NCBI GenBank assembly: GCA_043747295.1 | Contig: JAYTPK010000071.1 | Location: 1-48,695, forward strand | Reading direction: 5' to 3' | DNA length: 48,695 nt | Origin: JAAFIP01 sp043747295 | GTDB lineage: Bacteria > Pseudomonadota > Gammaproteobacteria > Burkholderiales > Burkholderiaceae_C | Shown: positions 24,294 through 32,126 of the stretch, one piece after another | How positions within the stretch are numbered: the stretch's first letter is position 1 | Layout: every line of letters starts with the position of its first letter | Made by a program: the position numbers and the translations under genes | Notes under the pieces: model-generated | Databases searched by the model: none | Told to the model about the DNA's origin: nothing | What the model saw: only the letters and a program-made list of their open reading frames with translations

Positions 24294-25055
24294 ATGTCAG
24301 CTACCAAAATCCTCTACGGCTTTCACGCCGTGGGCGTGCGCGTCAAGACCACACCCACCTCTATTGTTGAAATTTACTACGACACCTCGCGTAAGGATGC
24401 GCGTATGCGCAGCTTTATTGACAAGGCCAGCCAGGCGCAGGTGCGCTTGATCGAGGCTGATGGCCTGCGCCTGGCCAAAATGTGCGGCAGCCACGGCCAC
24501 CAAGGCGTGGTGGCGATTGCGCAGCCGGTTAAGCAAGCTACCTCGCTAGACGAGCTGCTAGAGGACCTTGAAGCCTCGGCAGACAAAACCGACAAAAAGG
24601 CCAACCCGCTCATCCTGGTGCTAGACGGCGTGACCGACCCGCACAACCTGGGTGCTGTGCTGCGCGTGGCCGACGGCGCAGGTGCGCATGCGGTGATTGC
24701 CCCTAAAGACCATGCAGTGGGTATCAACGCCACAGTGTCAAAGGTAGCCAGCGGTGCCGCCGAGACGATGCCTTACTTTATGGTGACTAATTTGGCGCGT
24801 ACTTTGAATGAGCTGAAAGAGCGCAATATTTGGATTATTGGCACCAGCGACGATGCTGAAAAAACTATTTATGACGTAGTTTTAAAAGGCCCTGTGGCGC
24901 TGGTACTGGGCGCTGAAGGCCCCGGCATGCGCCAGTTAACCCGCAAAACCTGCGATGAGTTAGTGAGCATACCGATGCATGGCGCGGTCGAGAGCCTGAA
25001 CGTGTCGGTAGCCAGCGGTATATGTTTGTACGAAGCGCTGCGCCAGCGCAGATAG
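24294..25055 (+). CDS. rlmB: 23S rRNA (guanosine-2251-2'-O)-methyltransferase
   Basis: The 253-residue SpoU/TrmH (SPOUT) methyltransferase has an N-terminal substrate-binding domain (KILYGFHAVGVRVKT). The SPOUT motifs follow: LILVLDGVTDPHNLGAVLRVA (motif 1 with Asn and Arg), VALVLGAEGPGMRQL (motif 2), and IPMHGAVESLNVSVASGICLYE (motif 3). It forms Gm2251 in the peptidyl-transferase loop. The N-terminal GFHAV is typical of RlmB. Confidence 0.92.
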   Translation: MSATKILYGFHAVGVRVKTTPTSIVEIYYDTSRKDARMRSFIDKASQAQVRLIEADGLRLAKMCGSHGHQGVVAIAQPVKQATSLDELLEDLEASADKTDKKANPLILVLDGVTDPHNLGAVLRVADGAGAHAVIAPKDHAVGINATVSKVASGAAETMPYFMVTNLARTLNELKERNIWIIGTSDDAEKTIYDVVLKGPVALVLGAEGPGMRQLTRKTCDELVSIPMHGAVESLNVSVASGICLYEALRQRR

Positions 25056-25128
25056 TCGCTAGCGGTTCCCATAACCAAATCAAGCCCGTTTGAGTTGCAG
25101 CTATCATCACGCCAGAAAGAAAAAATCC

Positions 25129-25473
25129 ATGAAACACATCAAAACACTGATCGTCACCGCCTGCGCAGCGCTCAGCTTAGCCAGCTGCACCCAAGAGCAG
25201 CAAAACAAAATCCAGCGTGACATCCAAAACTGGACAGGTACCAACGGCGTGCTGGAAATCTACTCGGGCGACAAAGTAGTGCGCCGCTTTTTAAAAATTG
25301 ACAAACTCTCTACCGCCATGGGCACTGACGATAACAAACCACGCCCGTACCGCTTTGGCTACGGCGTGCTGGACGAAAACCTGAACATGACAGTAGACGC
25401 AGGCGAGAAGCGCGTGTATTTTGAGATCAGCGACTACGCGTCGAACTATGTGTTTTTCGAAAGCCCACGTTAA
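25129..25473 (+). CDS. small lipoprotein of unknown function
   Basis: The 114-residue protein begins MKHIKTLIVTACAALSLASC, a lipoprotein signal with lipobox LASC and the lipidated Cys at about position 20. The mature part is charged and appears beta-rich (VLEIYSGDKVVRRFLKIDKL, YRFGYGVLDENLNMTVD). I do not recognise a family. The ATG at 25129 is preferred to one at 25090 because it begins the signal peptide. It lies between rlmB and convergent chromate-transporter genes. Confidence 0.75.
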   Translation: MKHIKTLIVTACAALSLASCTQEQQNKIQRDIQNWTGTNGVLEIYSGDKVVRRFLKIDKLSTAMGTDDNKPRPYRFGYGVLDENLNMTVDAGEKRVYFEISDYASNYVFFESPR

Positions 25474-25531
25474 GATCCGCTAGTTGTCTTTGCAGGGCAC
25501 AAATGCCCCTGCCGCCCTGCCTGCAGCTTAC

Positions 25532-26095
25532 CTATACTAGCCCCAGCGCCCCAAGACTAGCGCCAGCACAGAGCACCCACAGCAGGTGAATGCGGGTGCG
25601 CCACACCAGCAGCATTGACACCAAGGTCAGCACCCACAGTGGCCAATCTTTGGCGGGTTGGTTGTGCGCAGCGGTCAGCAGCCATGCAGTAGCAATCAGC
25701 AGCGCTATCGATATAGGGGCTAAAGACGCTTTGCTGGCGCGGGCCACAATATGTTCAGGGTTGTTGTGCAGCCAGCGTGTTGCGGCAAAGGTGAGGGTGC
25801 TGCTGGGCAGCATGATGCCCACAAAAGTAGCGGCCAAGCCCGCTGCAGCGCTTAGGTAGCTGCCGTCTAACTGCAGGCCCACTTGCCAGCCGATCAGCGG
25901 GATAAACATCACATTAGGCCCCGGCGCGGCTTGGGCAATGGCGATGCTGGCGTTGAACTGCGCATCGCTGAGCCAGCCTTGGCGCTCAACCACAAAGCGG
26001 TGCATGTCAGGCGCCGTAGTAATTGCCCCGCCCACGGCCAGCAGCGACAGCAACAAGAAATGCCCAAACAGCGATAACCATTGGTCCAGTGTCAT
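25532..26095 (-). CDS. chromate-transporter (ChrA-type) half, second gene
   Basis: About 187 residues from the ATG at 26095. It is a single CHR domain: LFGHFLLLSLLAVGGAITTAPDMHRFVVERQGWL, then ASIAIAQAAPGPNVMFIPLIGWQ, with five to six membrane spans. Short-chain ChrA proteins work as pairs; the partner is the upstream gene, overlapping by 4 nt. Transport of chromate or another oxyanion is inferred from the family. Confidence 0.85.
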   Translation of the reverse strand: MTLDQWLSLFGHFLLLSLLAVGGAITTAPDMHRFVVERQGWLSDAQFNASIAIAQAAPGPNVMFIPLIGWQVGLQLDGSYLSAAAGLAATFVGIMLPSSTLTFAATRWLHNNPEHIVARASKASLAPISIALLIATAWLLTAAHNQPAKDWPLWVLTLVSMLLVWRTRIHLLWVLCAGASLGALGLV

Positions 26096-26718
26096 GCTGC
26101 GTCCTTGGCTGCAGACTGCATTAGCGCCGCTTTTTCTTGCGCGCGCACCAGCACCCAAGCGTAGGCAAAAGCCGGTATGCCCAAGCCCAGCACGGTGTAT
26201 ATCATTGGCAAACGCAGCAAGCCAACTGCTATAAAAGTAAGAGCTATCAATGCAATAGATACTTGGACTCCCAGCAGATTATTCTTCAAGGCGCTGAGCA
26301 TTTTGATGGCTGCAGCCCCAATCAGCCCGGCGGCCGCTGCACCCATGCCACGCACTGCGCCAGACACCGCAGGCACGCCTGCAAACTGTGTGTACAGCGA
26401 TGCCAAAACCAATACGATCAGCATTGGCACCGTCAAAATACCCGCCAGCGCCACCACCGCACCGCGCCAGCCAAAAAAGCGGTTGCCCAAAATAATGCAC
26501 AGGTTGATAACATTGCCGCCTGGCAAAATTTGCGACACCGCCCAGTCTTCCACAAACTGCTGCTGCGTAAGCCAGCGCCGCTTGTCCACCAGCTCGCGCT
26601 GAATAATCGTCAGCACTCCGCCAAACCCTTGCAGCGCCACCGTGTTGAGCGCAAGAAATAGGGCCATTAAAGTGGCCGGGCGTTGGGTGGGTTCAGTAGG
26701 CTGTAGGGGTTCGGGCAT
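26092..26718 (-). CDS. chromate-transporter (ChrA-type) half, first gene
   Basis: About 208 residues from the ATG at 26718. The CHR domain is visible: LMALFLALNTVALQGFGGVLTIIQRELVDKRRWL and EDWAVSQILPGGNVINLCIILG. A copy of the dispersed repeat is read in frame as GVQVSIALIALTFIAVGLL inside a membrane segment near the C-terminus. Another copy lies just upstream of the start. It forms a two-gene unit with the second half-gene and lies downstream of the photosensor operon on the same strand. Confidence 0.85.
   Translation of the reverse strand: MPEPLQPTEPTQRPATLMALFLALNTVALQGFGGVLTIIQRELVDKRRWLTQQQFVEDWAVSQILPGGNVINLCIILGNRFFGWRGAVVALAGILTVPMLIVLVLASLYTQFAGVPAVSGAVRGMGAAAAGLIGAAAIKMLSALKNNLLGVQVSIALIALTFIAVGLLRLPMIYTVLGLGIPAFAYAWVLVRAQEKAALMQSAAKDAA
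26228..26271 (-). repeat. dispersed 44-bp repeat, copy 8 (inside chrA half 1)
   Basis: On the minus strand it reads GAGTCCAAGTATCTATTGCA...CTTTTATAGC, in the same coding frame (VQVSIA) as the copies in mcm, meaB and livHM. Confidence 0.75.
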
Positions 26719-26732
26719 AGGCTGATTATGCC

Positions 26733-26777
26733 GATAGTCCAAGCATTTATTGCTCTGGAAGCTATGAAAAATATAGC
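26733..26777 (+). repeat. dispersed 44-bp repeat, copy 7 (between chrA and BLUF genes)
   Basis: ATAGTCCAAGCATTTATTGC... with an AGCTATGAAAAATATAGCT tail that forms a small hairpin. It lies between the BLUF stop and the chrA start. Confidence 0.75.
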
Positions 26778-26795
26778 TTATGCACCCTAGGCTGT

Positions 26796-27344
26796 TTAGG
26801 TTTTTGAGTTTGCTGGCTGCGCAGCCAGAGTTTGAGCTGGCTCTGGGTCGGCCACTACGCGTGTAGGCTGCGCCTGTGCATAGGCCTGCGAGAATTCTGG
26901 GTCAATCAAAATACACAGCGCGGCAATGGCACTGGCCCAGGGGTTGGGCAGACCAAAGGGTTTTTGCGCTGCCTCGCGCGCGCTGTGCACTATGGCCAGC
27001 ATGTCTTTGCGGGTGGTGCGTTGCATGGACCAGTTAGGGTAGGTGCGCTGCTCTTGAAAATCACGGTGCAGCAGCTCCACTACACAGTAGTGGCGCGGGT
27101 CTTTTAGCAGCTTGTCCCATAGGCCACGCACTGCATCGCGCCGGCCTTCTATCCACTGCACTATCAAGCCGTTGTCGATCATCATCAAGCCAGTTAACCC
27201 GTTGCGTGCATTGGTTTCCTGTGCATGGGCAACCAGCGCGTCCATTTCAGTAGTGGTCATCTCTTGTTTAAGCATGCTGCAATACGCTAGCTGGTAGTAG
27301 CCGGGGTCTTGCATGGGCTGATCAGGTTCTATGGTGGTGTGCAT
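26796..27344 (-). CDS. BLUF-domain blue-light photoreceptor (flavin-binding)
   Basis: The start at 27344 gives 182 residues. A BLUF domain occupies about residues 15-110. The flavin-switch residues are present: Tyr21 (QLAYCSM), Asn45 (ETNARNGLTGLM), Gln63 (LIVQWIEGRRD), and Trp105 with Met107 (YPNWSMQ). The numbering matches AppA closely. After the domain come about 70 residues with no recognised output domain, ending in an Ala/Pro-rich tail, so it is a short BLUF protein that probably works by protein contact. It lies 14 nt after the CoA ligase gene, last in the PYP operon. Confidence 0.88.
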   Translation of the reverse strand: MHTTIEPDQPMQDPGYYQLAYCSMLKQEMTTTEMDALVAHAQETNARNGLTGLMMIDNGLIVQWIEGRRDAVRGLWDKLLKDPRHYCVVELLHRDFQEQRTYPNWSMQRTTRKDMLAIVHSAREAAQKPFGLPNPWASAIAALCILIDPEFSQAYAQAQPTRVVADPEPAQTLAAQPANSKT

Positions 27345-27358
27345 TGTTTGCTTTTTAG

Positions 27359-28648
27359 TTAAATGTTTTGCCAGTCGGTCAATTTGCCCATGGCGTTGCG
27401 CGGTAGCGTGCTGCCATAGCTGATGGAGCTGGGCGCTGCGTACCAAGGTAGGGTGTTAGCCATCCACAGCTCTAGGGCGCTGCGCTCGGTTGCATCGCTA
27501 GTTAAATCGCCGCTAGGTTGCAATACGACAAACGCTTTAAGCCTGGGCTGCGCCAGCGTGGCGTCTAGGCGCACAGCCGCTTCTTTCACCGCTCTGTGCA
27601 GCTGCAGCTGGGCTATCACCCAAGCGGGCGACACATTGTGTCCGCCTACTTGCACGCTCTCGTCGTTGCGGCGCAATAGGTTAAAAGTGGTGGCGCTTTG
27701 CCACTGCAGCTCGTCTTGCACGGCCATGGGCTGCGGTTGGCCGCCTGCAATATGCGCTGCCTGCAGGTCAATGCCGTCACCCGCGCTGCGCACCCGGCCT
27801 GCAGCCAATGTGTAGGGCCCGCTGGACGTGCTGCGGTAGGCTAAGCCTGCGGTTTCAGTCGATCCATAAATTTGCAGCAAACGTGCCAGTGGCGCGCAGG
27901 GCGATGCGGTAACCGATGTGGTAAGCGCATCGTGCACCTGCGCTGGCATGGGCGCGGTGGACGACACCCCTTGCACGCCTGCAGGCCAAGTGCGTTGACC
28001 TGTGGAGAGCCAAGCCCATTGGTCAGGCACGGCTATCACCAAGTCACCAGGCTGCAAGGCAGGCAGATGGTCCAGGTCAGCATCTACAGCGGGTACACCC
28101 AGAGCCAACGGCACTAAAACACCCCAAATAAATCCATAAATATGGTGCGTAGGGCACAACACTACAGCGCGTTGGATGGGCACAGTTGCGTTGACTGTAT
28201 TGCTGCCTTCATCACGGTCTGCAGCGCTGTGCTGAGAAGCTTGCAGCATCTGCGCCCAGCCATGCGCCTCGTGGGCCAAAATATCTTCGCGGTGGCGCAC
28301 ATGTTTGCGCACACCGGTGCTGCCTGACGTGGCAAAAGTAAATTGCTTGGCACCGGCCTCGCGCGCGCGGCGCATTACCACGGCCCAGTCGGCTACGTTG
28401 CGCTTGGCTAAAAATAGGTCTTCAAAACCAGCGTCATAGGCGTTGCACCATACGGCAGCGGCCGTGGCCAGCTGCATGCGCGCTAGCGAGTCAAGATCAA
28501 AGCCTTCGCTGGCCCAGCTTAGCGGTGTGTCGCTGGCAGTGCGTGCACCTAGCCGCGCTTGCGCCCCTGGCATGGCCGCAATCTCGCTGTAGGCTAGATC
28601 GCGGCATACTCTTAGCAGATCGTGGTCGGCTAAGTGCAGGGCAGTCAC
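27359..28648 (-). CDS. p-coumarate:CoA ligase for PYP chromophore activation (pCL-type ANL enzyme)
   Basis: This 429-residue ANL-superfamily ligase has the P-loop FATSGSTGVRKHV, LCPTHHIYGFIWG, the adenylate motif YGSTETAGLAYR, LLRRNDESVQVGGHNVSPAWV for the hinge, and the C-terminal catalytic Lys in NAMGKLTDW. It is shorter than plant 4-coumarate ligases, like the ligases linked to PYP in purple bacteria. Position between two PYP genes and a BLUF gene, 14 nt from PYP1, identifies the substrate as p-coumarate by context. No tyrosine ammonia-lyase gene is in the window. Confidence 0.85.
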   Translation of the reverse strand: MTALHLADHDLLRVCRDLAYSEIAAMPGAQARLGARTASDTPLSWASEGFDLDSLARMQLATAAAVWCNAYDAGFEDLFLAKRNVADWAVVMRRAREAGAKQFTFATSGSTGVRKHVRHREDILAHEAHGWAQMLQASQHSAADRDEGSNTVNATVPIQRAVVLCPTHHIYGFIWGVLVPLALGVPAVDADLDHLPALQPGDLVIAVPDQWAWLSTGQRTWPAGVQGVSSTAPMPAQVHDALTTSVTASPCAPLARLLQIYGSTETAGLAYRSTSSGPYTLAAGRVRSAGDGIDLQAAHIAGGQPQPMAVQDELQWQSATTFNLLRRNDESVQVGGHNVSPAWVIAQLQLHRAVKEAAVRLDATLAQPRLKAFVVLQPSGDLTSDATERSALELWMANTLPWYAAPSSISYGSTLPRNAMGKLTDWQNI

Positions 28649-28662
28649 ACTGGGCTCCAGAA

Positions 28663-29448
28663 TTAAAACTTCAAAATATCTACGATGCGCGAATTTCCAG
28701 CCGGTGTACTGGTTACCGGGGCTGGTGCTGGTGCAGCAGCAGCAGGCGCAGGCGCATATGTAGGTGCAGGCGCAGGCGCGTAGGCTGGTGAAGGTGCGAC
28801 AGGCCTGTTTTGCAGGCTATTCACCACGCCTTGGGCGGCTGCTTCTACGCTGGTAGGAGTGCCTTGGTTCATCATGGCGACCACAGCTGCCACGATGTCT
28901 TGTATCGACGGTGCTGCAGCAGCACGGGCTGGCGCTGCGGCCGCTGGTGCCATGCCAAACGCGCCATCTGAAGCCACTGGTCGGTTAGGGTAATCTTCGA
29001 CATAGCCTGCCGGAATCATTGGGTCAGCCGACATGGGCAGGGCTTCCATCACCAGCGGCGCGCTTGAGCGTTTGACCAAAACCATTACGTTTTTACGACC
29101 CAAGTGGTCGGGCACTGTCACCATGTGCACCTTCACCTTGGTGGCGATTTCGCGGTGGTCAAAGGTGTAGTCAAACACGGCATTGATAAAGCCTTTTTTC
29201 ACGCCTTCTACAAAGCGGCCATAAAAAGCTGCGGTCTTGGTGCACAGGGCCACTTCGTCAAAAAAGTTTTTACCAATAGCCCATGCCGGGCTCACGCCAG
29301 TCAGGTCGCCCTCGGCCATGTTGTATTCCAAAACCTTGCCGGTCAGGTCTAGCTTGACCAAGCCAAACGGCAAATCGTCTTTGATAGAGTCTGGAATGCG
29401 CGGTAATAACTCAGCGAGGTTAACGCCTTCAAAACTAATATGTTCCAT
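28663..29448 (-). CDS. pyp: photoactive yellow protein with long C-terminal extension (PYP1)
   Basis: Residues 1-128 align without gaps to Halorhodospira PYP and keep its numbering. Tyr42 and Glu46 lie in EYNMAEGDLTG, Thr50 is present, and Cys69, the thioester site for p-coumaroyl, lies in VALCTKT. GKNFFDEVA and KVKVHM are also conserved. Arg52, which caps the chromophore pocket, is Val. Residues about 130-261 are unusual for PYP: a helical piece (SIQDIVAAVVAMMNQ), a long Pro/Ala/Tyr-rich linker, and the terminal motif SRIVDILKF. This suggests a tethered partner-binding tail. It is a cytoplasmic blue-light sensor. Confidence 0.93.
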   Translation of the reverse strand: MEHISFEGVNLAELLPRIPDSIKDDLPFGLVKLDLTGKVLEYNMAEGDLTGVSPAWAIGKNFFDEVALCTKTAAFYGRFVEGVKKGFINAVFDYTFDHREIATKVKVHMVTVPDHLGRKNVMVLVKRSSAPLVMEALPMSADPMIPAGYVEDYPNRPVASDGAFGMAPAAAAPARAAAAPSIQDIVAAVVAMMNQGTPTSVEAAAQGVVNSLQNRPVAPSPAYAPAPAPTYAPAPAAAAPAPAPVTSTPAGNSRIVDILKF

Positions 29449-29520
29449 GAAAAATTGCCTACTTTAAAAGTTAGGTGGTTGAGGCGATATGGCCTTCGAA
29501 CAAATACAAAAAATCTATAC

Positions 29521-29566
29521 TGCGAAAATAAAATTGCGAAATTAAAATTGCGAAATTAAAATTGCG
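29521..29566. repeat. 14-bp tandem repeat, about 3 copies, over the PYP2 3' end
   Basis: Units of TTGCGAAATTAAAA at 29534 and 29548, with a variant unit before them. The repeat supplies the PYP2 stop codon and lies in the 107-bp spacer before PYP1. Confidence 0.8.
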
Positions 29567-29990
29567 GAACCGGCGGCATCATGCGGCGCACCAAGATCCA
29601 CACGTGCGGCGAGGCAAGCTGCACGCGCGGTTTGGTGATGCGCACCATCATAGGTGTCTCGGGCATTTCGTGAAAGTACACAAACGGAAAGATCTGGTCA
29701 AAATTCATGGCTTTCAAAGCGCCTTTGTAGCGGCCCTGAAACTGCTCGCTCACGCCGCATACTGCCAGCTCCAAAAAAAAGCCTGCGCCCATCACCTGGC
29801 GCGGGTCACGGTTGGTTAGCTCGCCCTCGGTGCGGTTGTACTTGATGATTTTGGCTTTATCGTTGAGCAACACTGCACCAATGGGTATGTCATCAAACTC
29901 AGCTTGGGGCATGCGGTCAAGGGTGTCCATCACATCGCGGCCTGCAATATGGAAAAACTGTTGGTATTTTTGTAGTAGCTCAGACGACAC
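29556..29990 (-). CDS. second photoactive yellow protein (PYP2)
   Basis: The 144-residue protein starts at a GTG (29990) with a GAGGT site ahead. PYP signature: Tyr51, Glu55, Thr59 and Arg61 in KYNRTEGELTNRDPRQVMG, equivalent to Tyr42, Glu46, Thr50 and Arg52 of Halorhodospira PYP, then GFFLELAVC with Cys78 as the chromophore site. The N-terminal cap has about nine extra residues and the beta-scaffold is divergent (FPFVYFHEMPETPMMVRI). Unlike PYP1 it has no extension and keeps the Arg. It is first gene of the operon PYP2-PYP1-ligase-BLUF, separated from PYP1 by 107 bp. Confidence 0.9.
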   Translation of the reverse strand: MSSELLQKYQQFFHIAGRDVMDTLDRMPQAEFDDIPIGAVLLNDKAKIIKYNRTEGELTNRDPRQVMGAGFFLELAVCGVSEQFQGRYKGALKAMNFDQIFPFVYFHEMPETPMMVRITKPRVQLASPHVWILVRRMMPPVPQF

Positions 29991-30249
29991 TTAAGACCTC
30001 ATAAATTATTCAATGTTGGTAGCGGTTTGCTAACCGTTCATCATAAGAAAAAGATAATAGCCGCTACGTACGACTTCTAGGTATTTCCCTGCACCCGAGT
30101 ATGTTATGTTTTAGACGAATGTGAGTATTTGTATCATTTTTTACGCTGTTGGTGTTGCTTGATAGACACGCGGCTTGATAGATTGAATGAACGGTTATGG
30201 GGGTGTTACAAATTTTGCTGAGCATTTGGGGCCAAGCTACACTTACCGC

Positions 30250-31257
30250 ATGGCTAATATTTATGTTTACTCCGCTAGTACCGCCGTGCGCGACAAAGCC
30301 GCTTTTAAGCGCGGCATCAAACGCCTGCAAACCTTGGGCCATGAGGTAGAGTTAGACCCCGGCGCGTTATCGTCTAGCACCCGCTTTGCAGGCGACGACG
30401 CTACCCGAATAGCCGCTGTGCACCGCGCTGCCGCCAGCGGGGCCGACATCACCATCATTGCACGTGGCGGCTATGGCCTGACGCGCATCTTGCCCCAGCT
30501 GAACTACAAAGCGATTGCCAAGTCCATCGAACGCGGCACGCAGTGGGTGGGCTACAGCGACTTTGGCGCACTGCAAGCTGCGCTGCATGTCAAAACCGGT
30601 GCCAGCACTTGGTGCGGCCCGGATGTGACCGGTGACTTTGGCAGCGGCTTGGCAGGCAGCGCAGGTGCCAGCACACCGCCGGATGACATTATGGAGGCCT
30701 GCTTTGACGACCTGGTGCAGGGCATAGGCGAGGGCGCAGGCTGGCGTATACCTGCACCTGCAAAAAATAATAACAAAGCCAAAGCTACGACAAAATCTGC
30801 TACTAAATCAATAGCTACAAACGTAATGAATACTTGGACTACACCCGATATTCATATCCAAAATGCCACTTTATGGGGTGGTAACCTGTGCGTGCTGACC
30901 GCGCTGCTGGGTACGCCGTATTTCCCGCAGATTGACAAAGGCATTGTGTTTTTTGAAGACGTGGGCGAGCACCCTTACCGCATTGAACGCAACCTCACTA
31001 CCTGGCTGATGGCGGGTATTTTGCAGCGCCAAAAGGCCATCGTGCTCGGCCAGTTTACGGGCTACAAACTGGTGGCCAGCTACGAAAAAGGCTACAAAAT
31101 GCAAACCGTGGTGGACTGGCTGCGCACGCAAACCAAGGTGCCTGTGCTCACCGGGCTACCGTTTGGCCACGTACCCACCAAGGTGTGCCTGCCGTTTGGC
31201 AAAACCGCCAGCCTGAGCACCGAAGGGCGCGATGCGCTGCTGTTTTGGGGTGATTGA
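30250..31257 (+). CDS. ldcA: muramoyltetrapeptide LD-carboxypeptidase
   Basis: 335 residues from the ATG at 30250. The S66 serine peptidase removes the terminal D-Ala from murein tetrapeptides during recycling. The nucleophile Ser lies in WVGYSDFGALQAAL, the Glu in FFEDVGEHPYRIERNL, and the His in GLPFGHVPTKVCLPFG. Between the N- and C-terminal domains there is an extra Lys/Thr/Ser-rich linker (KNNNKAKATTKSATKSIAT) created by an in-frame repeat copy. Upstream in-frame ATG at 30187 is less likely because family homology begins at MANIYVYSAS. Confidence 0.9.
   Translation: MANIYVYSASTAVRDKAAFKRGIKRLQTLGHEVELDPGALSSSTRFAGDDATRIAAVHRAAASGADITIIARGGYGLTRILPQLNYKAIAKSIERGTQWVGYSDFGALQAALHVKTGASTWCGPDVTGDFGSGLAGSAGASTPPDDIMEACFDDLVQGIGEGAGWRIPAPAKNNNKAKATTKSATKSIATNVMNTWTTPDIHIQNATLWGGNLCVLTALLGTPYFPQIDKGIVFFEDVGEHPYRIERNLTTWLMAGILQRQKAIVLGQFTGYKLVASYEKGYKMQTVVDWLRTQTKVPVLTGLPFGHVPTKVCLPFGKTASLSTEGRDALLFWGD
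30799..30842 (-). repeat. dispersed 44-bp repeat, copy 9 (inside ldcA linker)
   Basis: On the minus strand it reads GTAGTCCAAGTATTCATTAC...TTTAGTAGC. It is antisense to ldcA but open in the ldcA frame (ATKSIATNVMNTWTT). Confidence 0.75.
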
Positions 31258-31278
31258 GCTTGCTGATACGCAAAAAAT

Positions 31279-32097
31279 CTAGAAAAACGCCATGGTGCGC
31301 ACCTCAATGCTCTCGCGCTTGCGTGCATTTGGTGGTGTGTTGGGGTCTTCAAAAGCGCTGTGGCCCATAAAGCGGCAGCGACCATCCATTGCAGAGTCGT
31401 ATGTTTTAAGCAAAAGCGCTTGGCTTGCCTCCATCAACGGGAAATACATCCAGCGATGTTTAGGCGAATGCCGCATGACATAAATTTCACCAGTACGTTC
31501 TCGGTATTTCAGCTCCATGCGCAGCATGTCGCCTTCATCGTGTGTTTGTGCGTCGCACATAGCCAGAGGCAGTTCTTGTACTTGCGCATCCAGCGGTTTC
31601 CACACGTTATAAAACGCCACGCGCCCTTTCAATAAGTCATCCGCGTCATCGGGCACGATGTCGCGCACACGCTGCGGCCCGCTGACCACGGTGTAGTCGC
31701 TGTGCACCAACATCACGGCAGGGCGCTGCACTGTAGTTTGTGCTTTCAAATCGGCCGGCAAGCGCTTGCGAATGGTGTGGTCAAACACCTCCACCCGTTT
31801 TGCGCCTGTATGTTTTTTTACAAAATCAATCACCTGCGCATAAAACGTGCTTTTGATCTGCGCATCATCGTCAAATGCAGAAAACGCGGCCTCAAAGGAA
31901 TGTAATTCAAAGCCCTCCTTGTCAAGACGGATCTGATCTTTGATGGGCCAGGCATCGTGAATGGCCACTTCACGCACGTCGGTGCCTGGTGGGTTAACAA
32001 CGACGCCAGAGTCTGGTTCGTAAAAATAATAATCAGGCGCGATGCCGTTGTCCACGGTGTAGTTCATCGTCGCCTGAACGCTTGCCAATGCAGTCAT
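31279..32097 (-). CDS. CmcJ/NvfI-family oxidoreductase-like protein
   Basis: The 272-residue protein resembles the CmcJ/NvfI (GA4-desaturase-like) family: MNYTVDNGIAPDYYFYEP at the N-terminus, VEVFDHTIRKR, VMLVHSDYTVVSGPQRVRDI, and FYNVWKPLDAQVQELPLAMCDA, RHSPKHRWMYFPLMEASQALLLKTYDS and GHSAFEDPNTPPNARKRESIEVR. Some fungal members are Fe(II)/2-oxoglutarate-type enzymes; the bacterial substrate is unknown. It is 29 bp upstream of nothing recognisable on its 3' side except the convergent ldcA and lies after the GST gene on the same strand, possibly as an operon. Confidence 0.8.
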   Translation of the reverse strand: MTALASVQATMNYTVDNGIAPDYYFYEPDSGVVVNPPGTDVREVAIHDAWPIKDQIRLDKEGFELHSFEAAFSAFDDDAQIKSTFYAQVIDFVKKHTGAKRVEVFDHTIRKRLPADLKAQTTVQRPAVMLVHSDYTVVSGPQRVRDIVPDDADDLLKGRVAFYNVWKPLDAQVQELPLAMCDAQTHDEGDMLRMELKYRERTGEIYVMRHSPKHRWMYFPLMEASQALLLKTYDSAMDGRCRFMGHSAFEDPNTPPNARKRESIEVRTMAFF

Positions 32098-32126
32098 ATC
32101 TCAAAACTCCTCAAATGCCCAAAAAC

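Noticed and set aside
30064..30342. Minus-strand open frame ahead of ldcA
   Set aside because: It overlaps the ldcA start and has no family resemblance. It is treated as chance.
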